Source of the DNA: Legionellales bacterium
GTDB taxonomy: Bacteria > Pseudomonadota > Gammaproteobacteria > DSM-16500
NCBI GenBank assembly: GCA_947478495.1
Contig: CANJVW010000006.1
Span: forward strand, 1-55,206
Direction of reading: 5' to 3'
Length of the DNA: 55,206 nucleotides
Shown here: positions 42,070 through 49,712 of the stretch, in pieces
Layout of the letters: each line of letters opens with the position of its first letter
Position numbering within the stretch: the first letter of the stretch is position 1
Notes under the pieces: model-generated
Databases searched by the model: none
What the model was told of the DNA's origin: nothing
Seen by the model: the letters and a program-made list of their open reading frames with translations, nothing else
Position numbers and translations under genes: made by a program

Positions 42070-42990
42070 AGAAGAGGTATTAAAATACCCTCGCGCATCC
42101 AGGACATCCTGCCGCATCTGCGCCTTCAGCAAATCTAAATTCGGATAATATTCTTCGTCTCGCAGTTTTTTACAAAACTCTACACGAATCGATCGGCCAT
42201 AAATATCATCTGAAAAATCGAATAAATGCACCTCTAGTAATGTGCGCGTACCGCCGATCGTGGGACGAGTTCCCACATTAGCGACTCCCAGCAATACATG
42301 ATGCTTTAAACCGTGGACACGCACGGCATAAATACCTTGAACAGGCGTTACACGTCGATGCACATTGATATTGGCTGTCGGGAAGCCTAAGGCACGGCCT
42401 AATTGATTGCCTCGCACGACGCGCCCCATCATGCAATACGGATGGCCTAATAATTTTTCTGCAAGCACCAAATCCCCGTCACGCAACGCATGACGAATAC
42501 GCGTACTACTCACCCGCTCACCTTCTCTTTCCAAATCGGGCACCACATCCACTGGCCAGCCACTCGATTGCAATAAAGCAATATCACCTTGTCGTTTATA
42601 GCCAAACCGAAAATCAGAGCCTAATACCAAATACTTCACATGCAATGACTGGCGCAATATTTTTTCCATAAACGCTTGTGCATCAAGACCCGCTAATTGG
42701 CTCGCAAAGCGCATCACATAAATCATGTCCACACCCGTTTTTGAGAGATAGTAATATTTTTCTCGAAATCGAGTGAGCCGCGATAGAGAAGGTTCTGGCA
42801 CAAAAAACTCAAAGGGTTGAGGCTCAAAAACCAGGACCAACGAGGGCAAATTCAGGATATGAGCGCGTTGCTTGAGCTGAAGGAGCAAGGCAGAATGTCC
42901 TGCGTGCACACCGTCAAAATTACCAATAGTGGCAACACAACCCTTGGCAAGGGCAGAATTATTGTGTGGATAGCGGATCAGTATAGACAT
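41950..42990 (-). CDS. ribF: Bifunctional riboflavin kinase / FMN adenylyltransferase
   Basis: RibF makes FMN and then FAD from riboflavin. The N-terminal adenylyltransferase has TIGNFDGVHAGHSALL and SSTRIRHAL; the C-terminal kinase has GNQLGRALGFPTANI, GIYAVRVHG and GTRPT. The enzyme should end near residue 310. The last ~35 residues (APLIVIPAPLIVIPAKAGTH and onward) are translated palindromic repeat, so the natural stop has been lost to an insertion and replaced by a repeat-coded tail. A Dabb-like gene precedes it by 27 bases. Confidence 0.94.
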   Translation of the reverse strand: MSILIRYPHNNSALAKGCVATIGNFDGVHAGHSALLLQLKQRAHILNLPSLVLVFEPQPFEFFVPEPSLSRLTRFREKYYYLSKTGVDMIYVMRFASQLAGLDAQAFMEKILRQSLHVKYLVLGSDFRFGYKRQGDIALLQSSGWPVDVVPDLEREGERVSSTRIRHALRDGDLVLAEKLLGHPYCMMGRVVRGNQLGRALGFPTANINVHRRVTPVQGIYAVRVHGLKHHVLLGVANVGTRPTIGGTRTLLEVHLFDFSDDIYGRSIRVEFCKKLRDEEYYPNLDLLKAQMRQDVLDARGYFNTSSVISAPLIVIPAPLIVIPAKAGTHPAKISNSEKLAERKLD

Positions 42991-43017
42991 AGGTAAAGGA
43001 TAGCATAAAGCTCAAGC

Positions 43018-43596
43018 CTATCGAGGAGCTTTTTTCCATCCCTCGGTCAATGCGACATTGGGTACCAAAGAGAAAGAAGGTGGAGCAATGGGATGAGGAT
43101 GCGAAAAAAGAGTCAGCCCTCTTGTCGGCTGCAGAGAGATACTGCGATTTGCCTCAAAGAACTCTGGGAAACTCGATCGTGCTTTAATAAAGACTATCTT
43201 TTGGTTGGTGTCTTTTGAATAGAGCGCATACCCTGATATCTCTGGTCGCGCATACTGCGCAAGCAAATCTTCGCTTTTCTCTTTTTCATGCCAATGATCA
43301 AACGTAGTCACAGACGGCATGCCGCTGACATCTCTTTTTATCGCTGGAATAATCATATGCGCCGCAAGCGTTAAATACTCATCACGCTCTCGCATTGTTT
43401 CAAAATCAATAAAAAAAGAAAATGATTGATATGGCGCCAAGTCTGCTTGAGGAGCACATACGCCTAACCAGTGAAATGCAAGATACTTGCCTGACAAGCG
43501 TTCTTCAAGAAACTGCTCTAGCTGTGATTTCGCTGTCTCGACACTTCCCTTGCTCGCGTCCAGCTCAATGAAAACAACATGTCGCACTACATTCAT
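43018..43596 (-). CDS. Stress-responsive A/B-barrel (Dabb) domain-like protein
   Basis: Residues 1-100 resemble a Dabb domain: an opening strand VRHVVFIELDA, a helical middle and a strand YQSFSFFIDFETMRERDEYL followed by AHMIIPAI. This is the pattern of these small ferredoxin-like dimeric barrels. The rest (100-192) is unrelated to anything recognised and is Pro/Ser-rich at the end. Dabb proteins have no single function. It is co-oriented with ribF, only 27 bases apart, so the two are probably transcribed together. The identification rests on pattern alone. Confidence 0.6.
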   Translation of the reverse strand: MNVVRHVVFIELDASKGSVETAKSQLEQFLEERLSGKYLAFHWLGVCAPQADLAPYQSFSFFIDFETMRERDEYLTLAAHMIIPAIKRDVSGMPSVTTFDHWHEKEKSEDLLAQYARPEISGYALYSKDTNQKIVFIKARSSFPEFFEANRSISLQPTRGLTLFSHPHPIAPPSFSLVPNVALTEGWKKAPR

Positions 43597-43834
43597 ATCG
43601 AAGCCTCCTCAAAACAGGCTATGTCCGCACCCATAGTAGACCAAGGACAGTTTTTGTGTCAACTACTCTAGGTCGCGACATAAAGCAGTATCTTAGTATC
43701 TTCCTGGGGGGTTATCCATTCTTTTTATCCTCTTATTTCTTTAAAAATATTCAGCAAACAGCTAAATAATGTCTAGGAAATAAACCATTTACTATGATAA
43801 ATTCTCCTGAAAGAGTGTACAGTAAGGAATAGAG

Positions 43835-44173
43835 ATGAACGCAGCAAATGAGCTAATCGACATCACAGCCCTCGAGACAGGCAAAATGATCGAGTTTGAG
43901 CTACAACTCTGGCGCGCCTTTCACGGTTTCCTGTAATGGCAGGAAAAATGCGAGAAAGTGTCCAGCAATACCGATATTGCTGGCAATGAGTTGGTCGTAT
44001 TGCATATCATTGGGATGAATCATCGACCCAAAAGTATCAATCATATTATGCGATCACTGAACTCGAATGGCAGCGATAGCATTCATTACAGCATTCGAAA
44101 ATTACTCAAAAAGAGGCTAGCAATTGCACAAGACATCTGGTGTGTCAATTATTCAGGAAGAAGCGTCAGATGA
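43835..44173 (+). pseudogene. MarR-type winged-helix regulator, broken
   Basis: A good ribosome-binding site (AAGGAAT) precedes the ATG. Translation gives a MarR-like start ending LWRAFHGFL, then a TAA at codon 34 (43934-43936). The same frame continues with WQEKCEKV, NELVVLHIIGMNHRPKS and SIHYSIRKLLKKRLA, typical of winged-helix regulators of this type. After that the sequence no longer matches the family and stops at 44173; the wing and C-terminal helix are lost. The nonsense codon and the missing 3' end make it a pseudogene. A GTG at 43958 could start a residual HTH peptide. The following Hpt gene overlaps its end in another frame. Confidence 0.7.
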
Positions 44174-44447
44174 ACTGTTGGCGCTGCTCGCCGACTCCAT
44201 TCCCGCCTTTCGAGCAGATACGGCAAAAGCGTATCATGCTTATGACCTTGTTCACTTGGGACGCTTGATCCATAAAATGCATGGCGGTGCCTGCTACACC
44301 AACACGCCGCGACTATTAGCAACGATAAAAGCACTGGATGACGCTTTACAAAAAAATAATATCATGCAAATATCCGAGTTGTACCAAATGATGCTTTTGG
44401 CGCTAGATACATTCGAGACAGCCTATGCTCAGCGCAAGCAACATTAA
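44124..44447 (+). CDS. Stand-alone histidine phosphotransfer (Hpt) protein
   Basis: The 107 residues form one Hpt domain. The phospho-histidine motif reads LIHKMHGGACYTNTPRLL, with H50 as the acceptor, and is of the type found at the end of BarA/LetS-like hybrid kinases. Helices before (DELLALLADSIPAF) and after fit a four-helix bundle. The start is uncertain: TTG at 44124 or GTG at 44142; a stop lies just upstream in this frame. The gene may be a true small relay protein or the surviving tail of a deleted hybrid kinase, as the preceding regulator is also broken. It overlaps ubiA by 23 bases. A receiver and kinase lie 2-3 kb away. Confidence 0.75.
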   Translation: MHKTSGVSIIQEEASDELLALLADSIPAFRADTAKAYHAYDLVHLGRLIHKMHGGACYTNTPRLLATIKALDDALQKNNIMQISELYQMMLLALDTFETAYAQRKQH

Positions 44448-45285
44448 CGCTTATATCGCATTAATGCGACTGAATAAACCCATTGGGATTTACTTGCTGT
44501 TATGGCCTACCCTATGGGCACTTTTTCTCGCCTCCAAGGGATTCCCTCCTGCCTCCATCCTGGTTATTTTCATCAGTGGTGTCGTTCTGATGCGCTCTGC
44601 GGGTTGTATTTTTAATGATATTACGGATCGCCATCTCGACGGTTTTGTGTATCGCACTCGAGCAAGGCCTTTGGTCAGTGGTGCCTTGTCGGTGAAGCAA
44701 GCCTATATTGCTTTTTTTGTTTTGCTATTTTTATCTTTTTTATGTCTCTTAACGCTGCCCCTTTATAGCTGGTTTTTAGCGATCGTCGGCTTAGGATTTG
44801 CGATTCTCTATCCCTTTTTAAAACGGATCACTCATCTCCCTCAAATCGGTCTCGGATTCGCTTTTTCATGGGGCATCCCTATGGCTTTTTCTGCGGTCCA
44901 AAACACCGTTCCTGCCAGCGCTTGGATTTTATTTTTTTCAACGCTGATCTGGGTTGTGATATACGATTCGCTCTATGCCATGGCAGATCGAGAATTCGAT
45001 ATCAAGGTCGGCATCAAATCCACTGCTATTTTATTTAAAGGCTGGGACACAATCATTATTGGATTATTGCAGTTGAGTTTTGTTGTTTTGCTTATCGTGA
45101 TAGGTCATCTATTTTTGCTTCACTTTCCTTATTATATTAGCCTCGGATTAGCGAGCTTTTTGTTTATCTACCAACAAATCATGATAAAAGACAGACTTCC
45201 TGAGCATTGTTTTAAGATGTTTCTTAATAATCAGTATGTCGGATGTGTGATTTTTATCGGCATTGCACTAAGCTATTCACTATGA
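44425..45285 (+). CDS. ubiA: 4-hydroxybenzoate polyprenyltransferase
   Basis: UbiA attaches the polyprenyl chain to 4-hydroxybenzoate in ubiquinone synthesis. It has about eight membrane segments. The first aspartate-rich motif is NDITDRHLDGFVYRTRARPL and the second YDSLYAMADREFDIKVGIKS. The start MRLNKPIGIYLLLWPTLWAL region is typical. The length is 286 residues. pdxB follows with an ATGA overlap. Confidence 0.95.
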   Translation: MLSASNINAYIALMRLNKPIGIYLLLWPTLWALFLASKGFPPASILVIFISGVVLMRSAGCIFNDITDRHLDGFVYRTRARPLVSGALSVKQAYIAFFVLLFLSFLCLLTLPLYSWFLAIVGLGFAILYPFLKRITHLPQIGLGFAFSWGIPMAFSAVQNTVPASAWILFFSTLIWVVIYDSLYAMADREFDIKVGIKSTAILFKGWDTIIIGLLQLSFVVLLIVIGHLFLLHFPYYISLGLASFLFIYQQIMIKDRLPEHCFKMFLNNQYVGCVIFIGIALSYSL

Positions 45286-46301
45286 AGATAGTCGCTGACA
45301 TCGATATCCCCTTTATTCAATCCTATTTTGGCGACAACCATGATCTTATCTTGAAACCAGGTCGCACGCTCACACATTCCGACGTGCTCACAGCGGATAT
45401 CCTCATCGTTCGCGCTGTGACAAAGGTGAATCAAGCATTATTAGATAACACCCCTGTCAAATGGGTGGGGAGCGCCGCAACAGGCACGGACCACTTAGAT
45501 ATTCCCTGGCTAGAAAAAGCGGGCATTCATTGGATGGCCGCATCAGGATGCAATACCGTCTCAGTTGCGCACTATGTAATGGCTGTGGTTGCGGGGCTTC
45601 AGCAACGAGGTTATTTAAACGGAAAATCACGTGCGGGCATTATCGGTGTGGGACGCATTGGTCGTGAGGTTGCGCGCTTACTGCAGTTAATAGGATGTGA
45701 TATTGTATTGTGTGACCCCATTCGTGCGCTTCATGAAAAAGATTTTGCATCGCACACCTTAGACAACCTGCAAGAGTGTGATTTTATCACGCTACATACA
45801 CCGCTGCACACAACCGGAGATTATCCCACCTATCATTTTATTGAAAAACACTTTTTATCTCGCCAGAGAAAAGGTTGCGTCCTATTAAACACCAGTCGCG
45901 GGTCGGTCATTGATTTTTCAGACTTAAAGCGTTATGGCAAACACCTGCTATGGTGTTTAGATGTGTGGGAGAATGAGCCGCACATAGATGAGAGCATACT
46001 TCAAGACGCATTACTAGCCACGCCACACATCGCCGGTTACTCCATGAATGCCAAGCAACGTGCGACAAATATGATTTACCAGGCTGCTATTTCACAAAAA
46101 ATCATTTTACCAACAAAGAAAACACCGCCCCTATTCCTAACACCTTCTATCAAAATAGATGAAGTAGGTGATTGGCGAGACCAAGTCTTGTCTTTATATA
46201 ATCCATTTGCGACATCTGAAAAACTAAAGGCATCTCCGCACTCGTTTGATGCGCTACGAAAAACACTCGAGACCCGAGAAGAGTGTCTCTTTTCAAATTA
46301 G
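45282..46301 (+). CDS. pdxB: Erythronate-4-phosphate dehydrogenase
   Basis: PdxB oxidises 4-phosphoerythronate in pyridoxal phosphate synthesis. It begins MKIVADIDIPFIQSYFG, has GSAATGTDHLDIPWL, the NAD-binding GIIGVGRIGREVARLL, the HTPL motif and NTSRGSVID, then the catalytic His in ATPHIAGYSMNAK. At 339 residues it is some 40 shorter than the E. coli protein, at the C-terminal dimerisation part. The ATG at 45282 overlaps the ubiA stop. It converges with the receiver gene, the two overlapping by four bases. Confidence 0.94.
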   Translation: MKIVADIDIPFIQSYFGDNHDLILKPGRTLTHSDVLTADILIVRAVTKVNQALLDNTPVKWVGSAATGTDHLDIPWLEKAGIHWMAASGCNTVSVAHYVMAVVAGLQQRGYLNGKSRAGIIGVGRIGREVARLLQLIGCDIVLCDPIRALHEKDFASHTLDNLQECDFITLHTPLHTTGDYPTYHFIEKHFLSRQRKGCVLLNTSRGSVIDFSDLKRYGKHLLWCLDVWENEPHIDESILQDALLATPHIAGYSMNAKQRATNMIYQAAISQKIILPTKKTPPLFLTPSIKIDEVGDWRDQVLSLYNPFATSEKLKASPHSFDALRKTLETREECLFSN

Positions 46302-46702
46302 GGCTTAGCGCGCTCCTCTGCGGGAAAAGCAAAATCAATGATGCTATAAAGGCTTTCACGCAGTAACGGCTTGACAACAACCATGTCGATACCTGCCATA
46401 AGGCACTGGCGTTGACTTTCTTCGTTGGAATGCGCAGTGAGCGCGACAATCGGGGTGCATCGTCTTTTCAATTTCTTTGCTTCATGTTGACGAATTAAGC
46501 GTGTGACTTCATAGCCGTCCATATCAGGCAAACCAATATCCATTAAAATTAACTCATAATCGTGTTCGATAGCCATATCGTAGGCTCGCTGTCCACGATC
46601 CGCCACATCTACCACATAGCCTCCAATGGCAGCCAGGTTAAGCAAGACTGCTTTCGCAGCGATAAGATGATCCTCTACTAGTAATACGCGAATGGTTTTC
46701 AT
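46298..46702 (-). CDS. Single-domain response regulator (CheY-like receiver)
   Basis: A receiver domain with nothing else: VLLVEDH (acidic pocket), phospho-acceptor D55 in LILMDIGLPDMDG, Thr/Ala switch in VALTAHS and K111 in VVKPL. There is no DNA-binding or output domain. The composition resembles receivers fused to hybrid kinases more than CheY of chemotaxis. Its ATG overlaps the stop of the kinase gene upstream (ATGA), so they are made together. It probably passes phosphate on to an Hpt protein. Confidence 0.9.
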   Translation of the reverse strand: MKTIRVLLVEDHLIAAKAVLLNLAAIGGYVVDVADRGQRAYDMAIEHDYELILMDIGLPDMDGYEVTRLIRQHEAKKLKRRCTPIVALTAHSNEESQRQCLMAGIDMVVVKPLLRESLYSIIDFAFPAEERAKP

Positions 46703-47802
46703 GAACTAACCCCCAATGGAATGATGCATGTAAAAACGCTCCCTTTCCCCACCTCACTTTTAATGATCAGCTCTCCATTAAAGTCTTCGACGATTTCTTT
46801 AACGATGGCCAATCCTAACCCCAACCCGGAGTTTTTATGGGAAACTGTATTCGATTGATCTAATGTGAAAAATTTTTCTGTTACAAGGTGTTGTTTCTCC
46901 CTTGGAATCCCAATCCCAGTGTCTTCTATGCGAAATGCGACATAGCATTTCTCAGGAACAGAAGTATCTTTTTTTTCAGGCAGTAACTGTACTTCTATTT
47001 TAACATGTCCCTTTTCTGTAAACTTCACCGCATTCCCCACCAAGTTGATAAGCATTTGTTTTAGCCTGATTGGAGAACCTACTAACATTTTGGGCATATC
47101 AGAAGAGCAGGTTAGCTCCAAATACAACTTTTTTGCCTTAGCGGCAGATAATTGCATCGCAAAAATACTATCGAGCAATTTTTTAACATCAAATTCTATC
47201 AACTCATTTTTTTGAGTATTTTTTTGAAAATTTGAAAAAATTAATACACTATTACAATAATCTAACAATTCATTAGCCGATGAGAGTATATCGCCTATCA
47301 ACAATTTTTTCTCAGCGTCTTTCTCCTGGTGCAACAAAATCTCCGTCATACTGACAATTCCACAAAAAGGCGTTCGAATGTCATGTTCCAAATTATGTAT
47401 AAAATCGATTTTTAATTTTTCAGCTTCTTTTTGCTTTGTGACATCAATAGATACTCCAGCCAATCCAATGACATCGCCTGAATGATCTCGTATCGGAGAT
47501 TTTTTTGTTATGTAGTAGGCAGGGGCACCACCACTATCAAGCCCCACTTCTTCAACTATTTTTTCAACACCGAGACTCATCACGGATTCGTCGGTTTCAA
47601 GCAATTTTTGAATCTCTTCCTTGCTTAAAATATGAAAAAATAATTCTTCAATCGATTTACCAACCACATCTGCTGGTGACGCCAAACCCGCAACAGCTGC
47701 ACAGGTTTTATTGCAGCCTAAGAAACGGCCATCGCGTCCCTTCCAATAGAGATTTCCTATGCTATTCTCTAATACATAAGCTTGTATTTCATACGCATTC
47801 AT
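46699..47802 (-). CDS. PAS-domain histidine kinase
   Basis: A soluble sensor kinase of 367 residues. A PAS domain (about 5-122, with SIGNLYWKGRDGRFLGCN and GLAGVSIDVT) is followed by HisKA with the phosphorylated H140 in FIHNLEHDIRTPF. The ATPase domain has N-box NLVGNAVKF, G1 DTGIGIP and G2 GLGLGLAIV. No membrane segment is present, so it senses a cytoplasmic signal. The HNLEHDIRTPF form of the H-box is one I associate with Legionella/Coxiella kinases. The receiver that would be fused in a hybrid kinase is a separate, overlapping gene. Confidence 0.92.
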   Translation of the reverse strand: MNAYEIQAYVLENSIGNLYWKGRDGRFLGCNKTCAAVAGLASPADVVGKSIEELFFHILSKEEIQKLLETDESVMSLGVEKIVEEVGLDSGGAPAYYITKKSPIRDHSGDVIGLAGVSIDVTKQKEAEKLKIDFIHNLEHDIRTPFCGIVSMTEILLHQEKDAEKKLLIGDILSSANELLDYCNSVLIFSNFQKNTQKNELIEFDVKKLLDSIFAMQLSAAKAKKLYLELTCSSDMPKMLVGSPIRLKQMLINLVGNAVKFTEKGHVKIEVQLLPEKKDTSVPEKCYVAFRIEDTGIGIPREKQHLVTEKFFTLDQSNTVSHKNSGLGLGLAIVKEIVEDFNGELIIKSEVGKGSVFTCIIPLGVSS

Positions 47803-47805
47803 ATA

Positions 47806-49278
47806 TCAACCAAGCGCAGGCATCTTGGGATTGGAAGCACCACGAGAATCAAACAACTGAGGTGCAGCAGCTACAGGGAAAGCCACGAAAAAAGAGCCTT
47901 GTCTAAACGGAAGCTCAGGGGGGGTGCCCGTCTCAGGGGGGGTGCCCGTCTCAGGGGGGGTGCCCGTCTCAGGGGGGGTGCCCGCTGACGATGATGCAGA
48001 AGAAGAGCCAACAGAGCTCGAAGAAGAGAGAGAGCGATCAGAAGTCTCCTCGGCGGAATCAAGCGATGAAGCGGCACAAGACGATGTCTGAGGTAAAATG
48101 ATAGCGCTGTTCGCTGTCGCCAAAGGAGCGCAATCCCCAAGCAGCACCCCTGCATAAAGATCAAGAAATTCTTGCACGTGCTTGACCATCGCATCTCTAT
48201 CTTTTGGCTTGTTGTTGTCGTTAGCTAGGGCGTCACGCATAATATGCATCAAAATGATTATGCCATTATCTGATGAAGAAGGTGGCTCACTTGACGCAAA
48301 GGTAGGGTCTTCCTGAATTGGGTAGGCGCCGCCAACTGGTTTTTCGGGAGAGCTTATTGCTGTCGCCCTACAATAAGATTGCAGAAGATGATCTAAGAAC
48401 TTCTTTAATTCTTTTTTTGTAGCCAAAGAGGAATCGCCAAAGAACATCTTTCTCAAAGTGATCATTATCGTACGGGCAAAACCCTGTTCAGCGCCTCTTG
48501 GTAAAGGCATCGACGTGGCATGCGGGCTCATGAGAGCAGCTCTAGTAAAAATAGGCATTCGCACTTTTTCTGAAAACAGCTTATATATATGCACAAACAT
48601 AGCTGCAGGAGGTCCTGGATAGACAAGATTAGTGTAGAATCGTCCCATCTCTAAAATGGCAGCAGACTCCATCCTCGTGTACTCTAAGGCAGACTCTTGA
48701 TTTCCCACGCCACTCTGTATCTGTGTATGCAAATCGAGCATCGATAAATATAATGGCGAACCTTCTTGTGAAGCGCTTATGATTTCTTGATATCTTTGAT
48801 TGAGACGACTTTGACCGAGCTTCTCGCAAAATGCCGGCCATGTAACAGCGCTGCTCAGTTGGTTAAGTAGGGCTTTATGTGTTCCAAAAAAATGTGTGTT
48901 AATTTCTTTGATTTCTGTGTCGCTCCAATCAGTGTGTAGCTCTGCTGTTGCAATGACATCAACTAATTGTATTTCCCTCTTTTGCAGCATATCAGCCATG
49001 CGCTCAAGGAGCTTATGGATTAATGCATCATACTCTCTTCGTTTTTCTGTCCACTGCTCATTTGTTTCAGTGGATTCTTTTCGATACCTTGAAAAACTAA
49101 TTGGAGCCACAACCCGTGAAGCTTGAGTAAGGAGCGCCTGATCAAATGACATAATACTTGGTTTTTTTTGGCATGAGCTTGCCACTGCTGCGAGCATCAA
49201 TTTTGATTTTTTCCCCTGCCCTTCAAGGAGTCTGAATACATTTGAAGCGGTCGTCTCTATGGTGCTCTGAGAATTCAT
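47806..49278 (-). CDS. 490-residue protein with weak RasGAP/IQGAP-like pattern and GTPPET repeats
   Basis: This is not a firmly recognised family. Residues about 80-310 are helical. By eye they resemble the GTPase-activating domain of IQGAP/RasGAP proteins: a PP-x-x-x-x-x-IYKLF helix, an IFTRAALMSP stretch where RasGAPs have the FLR motif, then KMFFGDSSLATKKEL and LLQSY. The expected arginine finger is not obvious and spacing differs, so this is a weak call. Residues 385-490 are Ser-rich and contain GTPPET three and a half times. There is no signal peptide or membrane segment. GGAGG precedes the ATG. Three bases separate it from the kinase gene; a translocated effector is possible. Confidence 0.7.
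   Translation of the reverse strand: MNSQSTIETTASNVFRLLEGQGKKSKLMLAAVASSCQKKPSIMSFDQALLTQASRVVAPISFSRYRKESTETNEQWTEKRREYDALIHKLLERMADMLQKREIQLVDVIATAELHTDWSDTEIKEINTHFFGTHKALLNQLSSAVTWPAFCEKLGQSRLNQRYQEIISASQEGSPLYLSMLDLHTQIQSGVGNQESALEYTRMESAAILEMGRFYTNLVYPGPPAAMFVHIYKLFSEKVRMPIFTRAALMSPHATSMPLPRGAEQGFARTIMITLRKMFFGDSSLATKKELKKFLDHLLQSYCRATAISSPEKPVGGAYPIQEDPTFASSEPPSSSDNGIIILMHIMRDALANDNNKPKDRDAMVKHVQEFLDLYAGVLLGDCAPLATANSAIILPQTSSCAASSLDSAEETSDRSLSSSSSVGSSSASSSAGTPPETGTPPETGTPPETGTPPELPFRQGSFFVAFPVAAAPQLFDSRGASNPKMPALG
47914..47984. repeat. 18-bp tandem repeat coding GTPPET
   Basis: The unit CTCAGGGGGGGTGCCCGT (plus strand) is repeated 3.9 times without change. It lies inside the Ser-rich C-terminal part of the 490-residue protein and, being a multiple of three, changes length without breaking the frame. 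The seven-G runs make it prone to slippage. Confidence 0.95.
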
Positions 49279-49712
49279 TTTTAATACCTCCGTGGTTTAA
49301 AGTTCGCATACATTCTGACTATTAATAAATTTTCCATCCTTCGAGGGCTGTGTACATCAAAAATACAGCAATGCTAACGCTGTGATACTTTACACCTAAA
49401 ATAATAAATATGGTAGGCTTCTTTAAATTAGCACACCATTGAAGTAGGGTTTTGGTTAAAATAACGGCCAATAAGGAGCCCTACCATGAAAAAAACCCTG
49501 TTTGATGGAAAATTACCTGACGTTTTTTTTGCTGATTGAGATTGTGGTGAATGGTTGCATTACTTCTTTATCAATCGATCAATAACCATGGTATTCGCTG
49601 CACTCGCTGCCACATTCAGCATCGTGGCCAATAGGAATCACGCGACAATAGCTTTCTAAAGTCCCCGAACCAAGCGTACTCACCATGACTGTAAAATAGT
49701 AGGATCGGGCGA
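49279..49712. other. Gene-poor interval with decayed sequence
   Basis: These 434 bases lie between the 490-residue gene (start at 49278) and the end of the MFS gene. I see no intact gene longer than 40 codons. The first ~160 bases are AT-rich and should hold the promoter of the 490-residue gene. The middle carries a possible small broken gene (49486-49659). Confidence 0.6.
49486..49659 (+). pseudogene. Possible broken small gene (58 codons, one internal TGA)
   Basis: A strong AAGGAG lies seven bases before an ATG that encodes MKKTLFDGKLPDVFFAD and then a TGA (49537-49539). The same frame continues past the TGA with DCGEWLHYFFINRSITMVFA to a TAA at 49657. If the TGA were TGG the product would be a 57-residue peptide. 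It may be a decayed gene start, or the 17-residue peptide may be real. No family is recognised. Confidence 0.35.

Noticed and set aside
47871-48194. Second minus-strand frame full of RRAPPL repeats
   Set aside because: It is the same GTPPET tandem repeat read in another frame.
49579-49686. Minus-strand 35-codon Cys-containing frame
   Set aside because: No clear ribosome-binding site and it overlaps the plus-strand decayed frame; not enough support.
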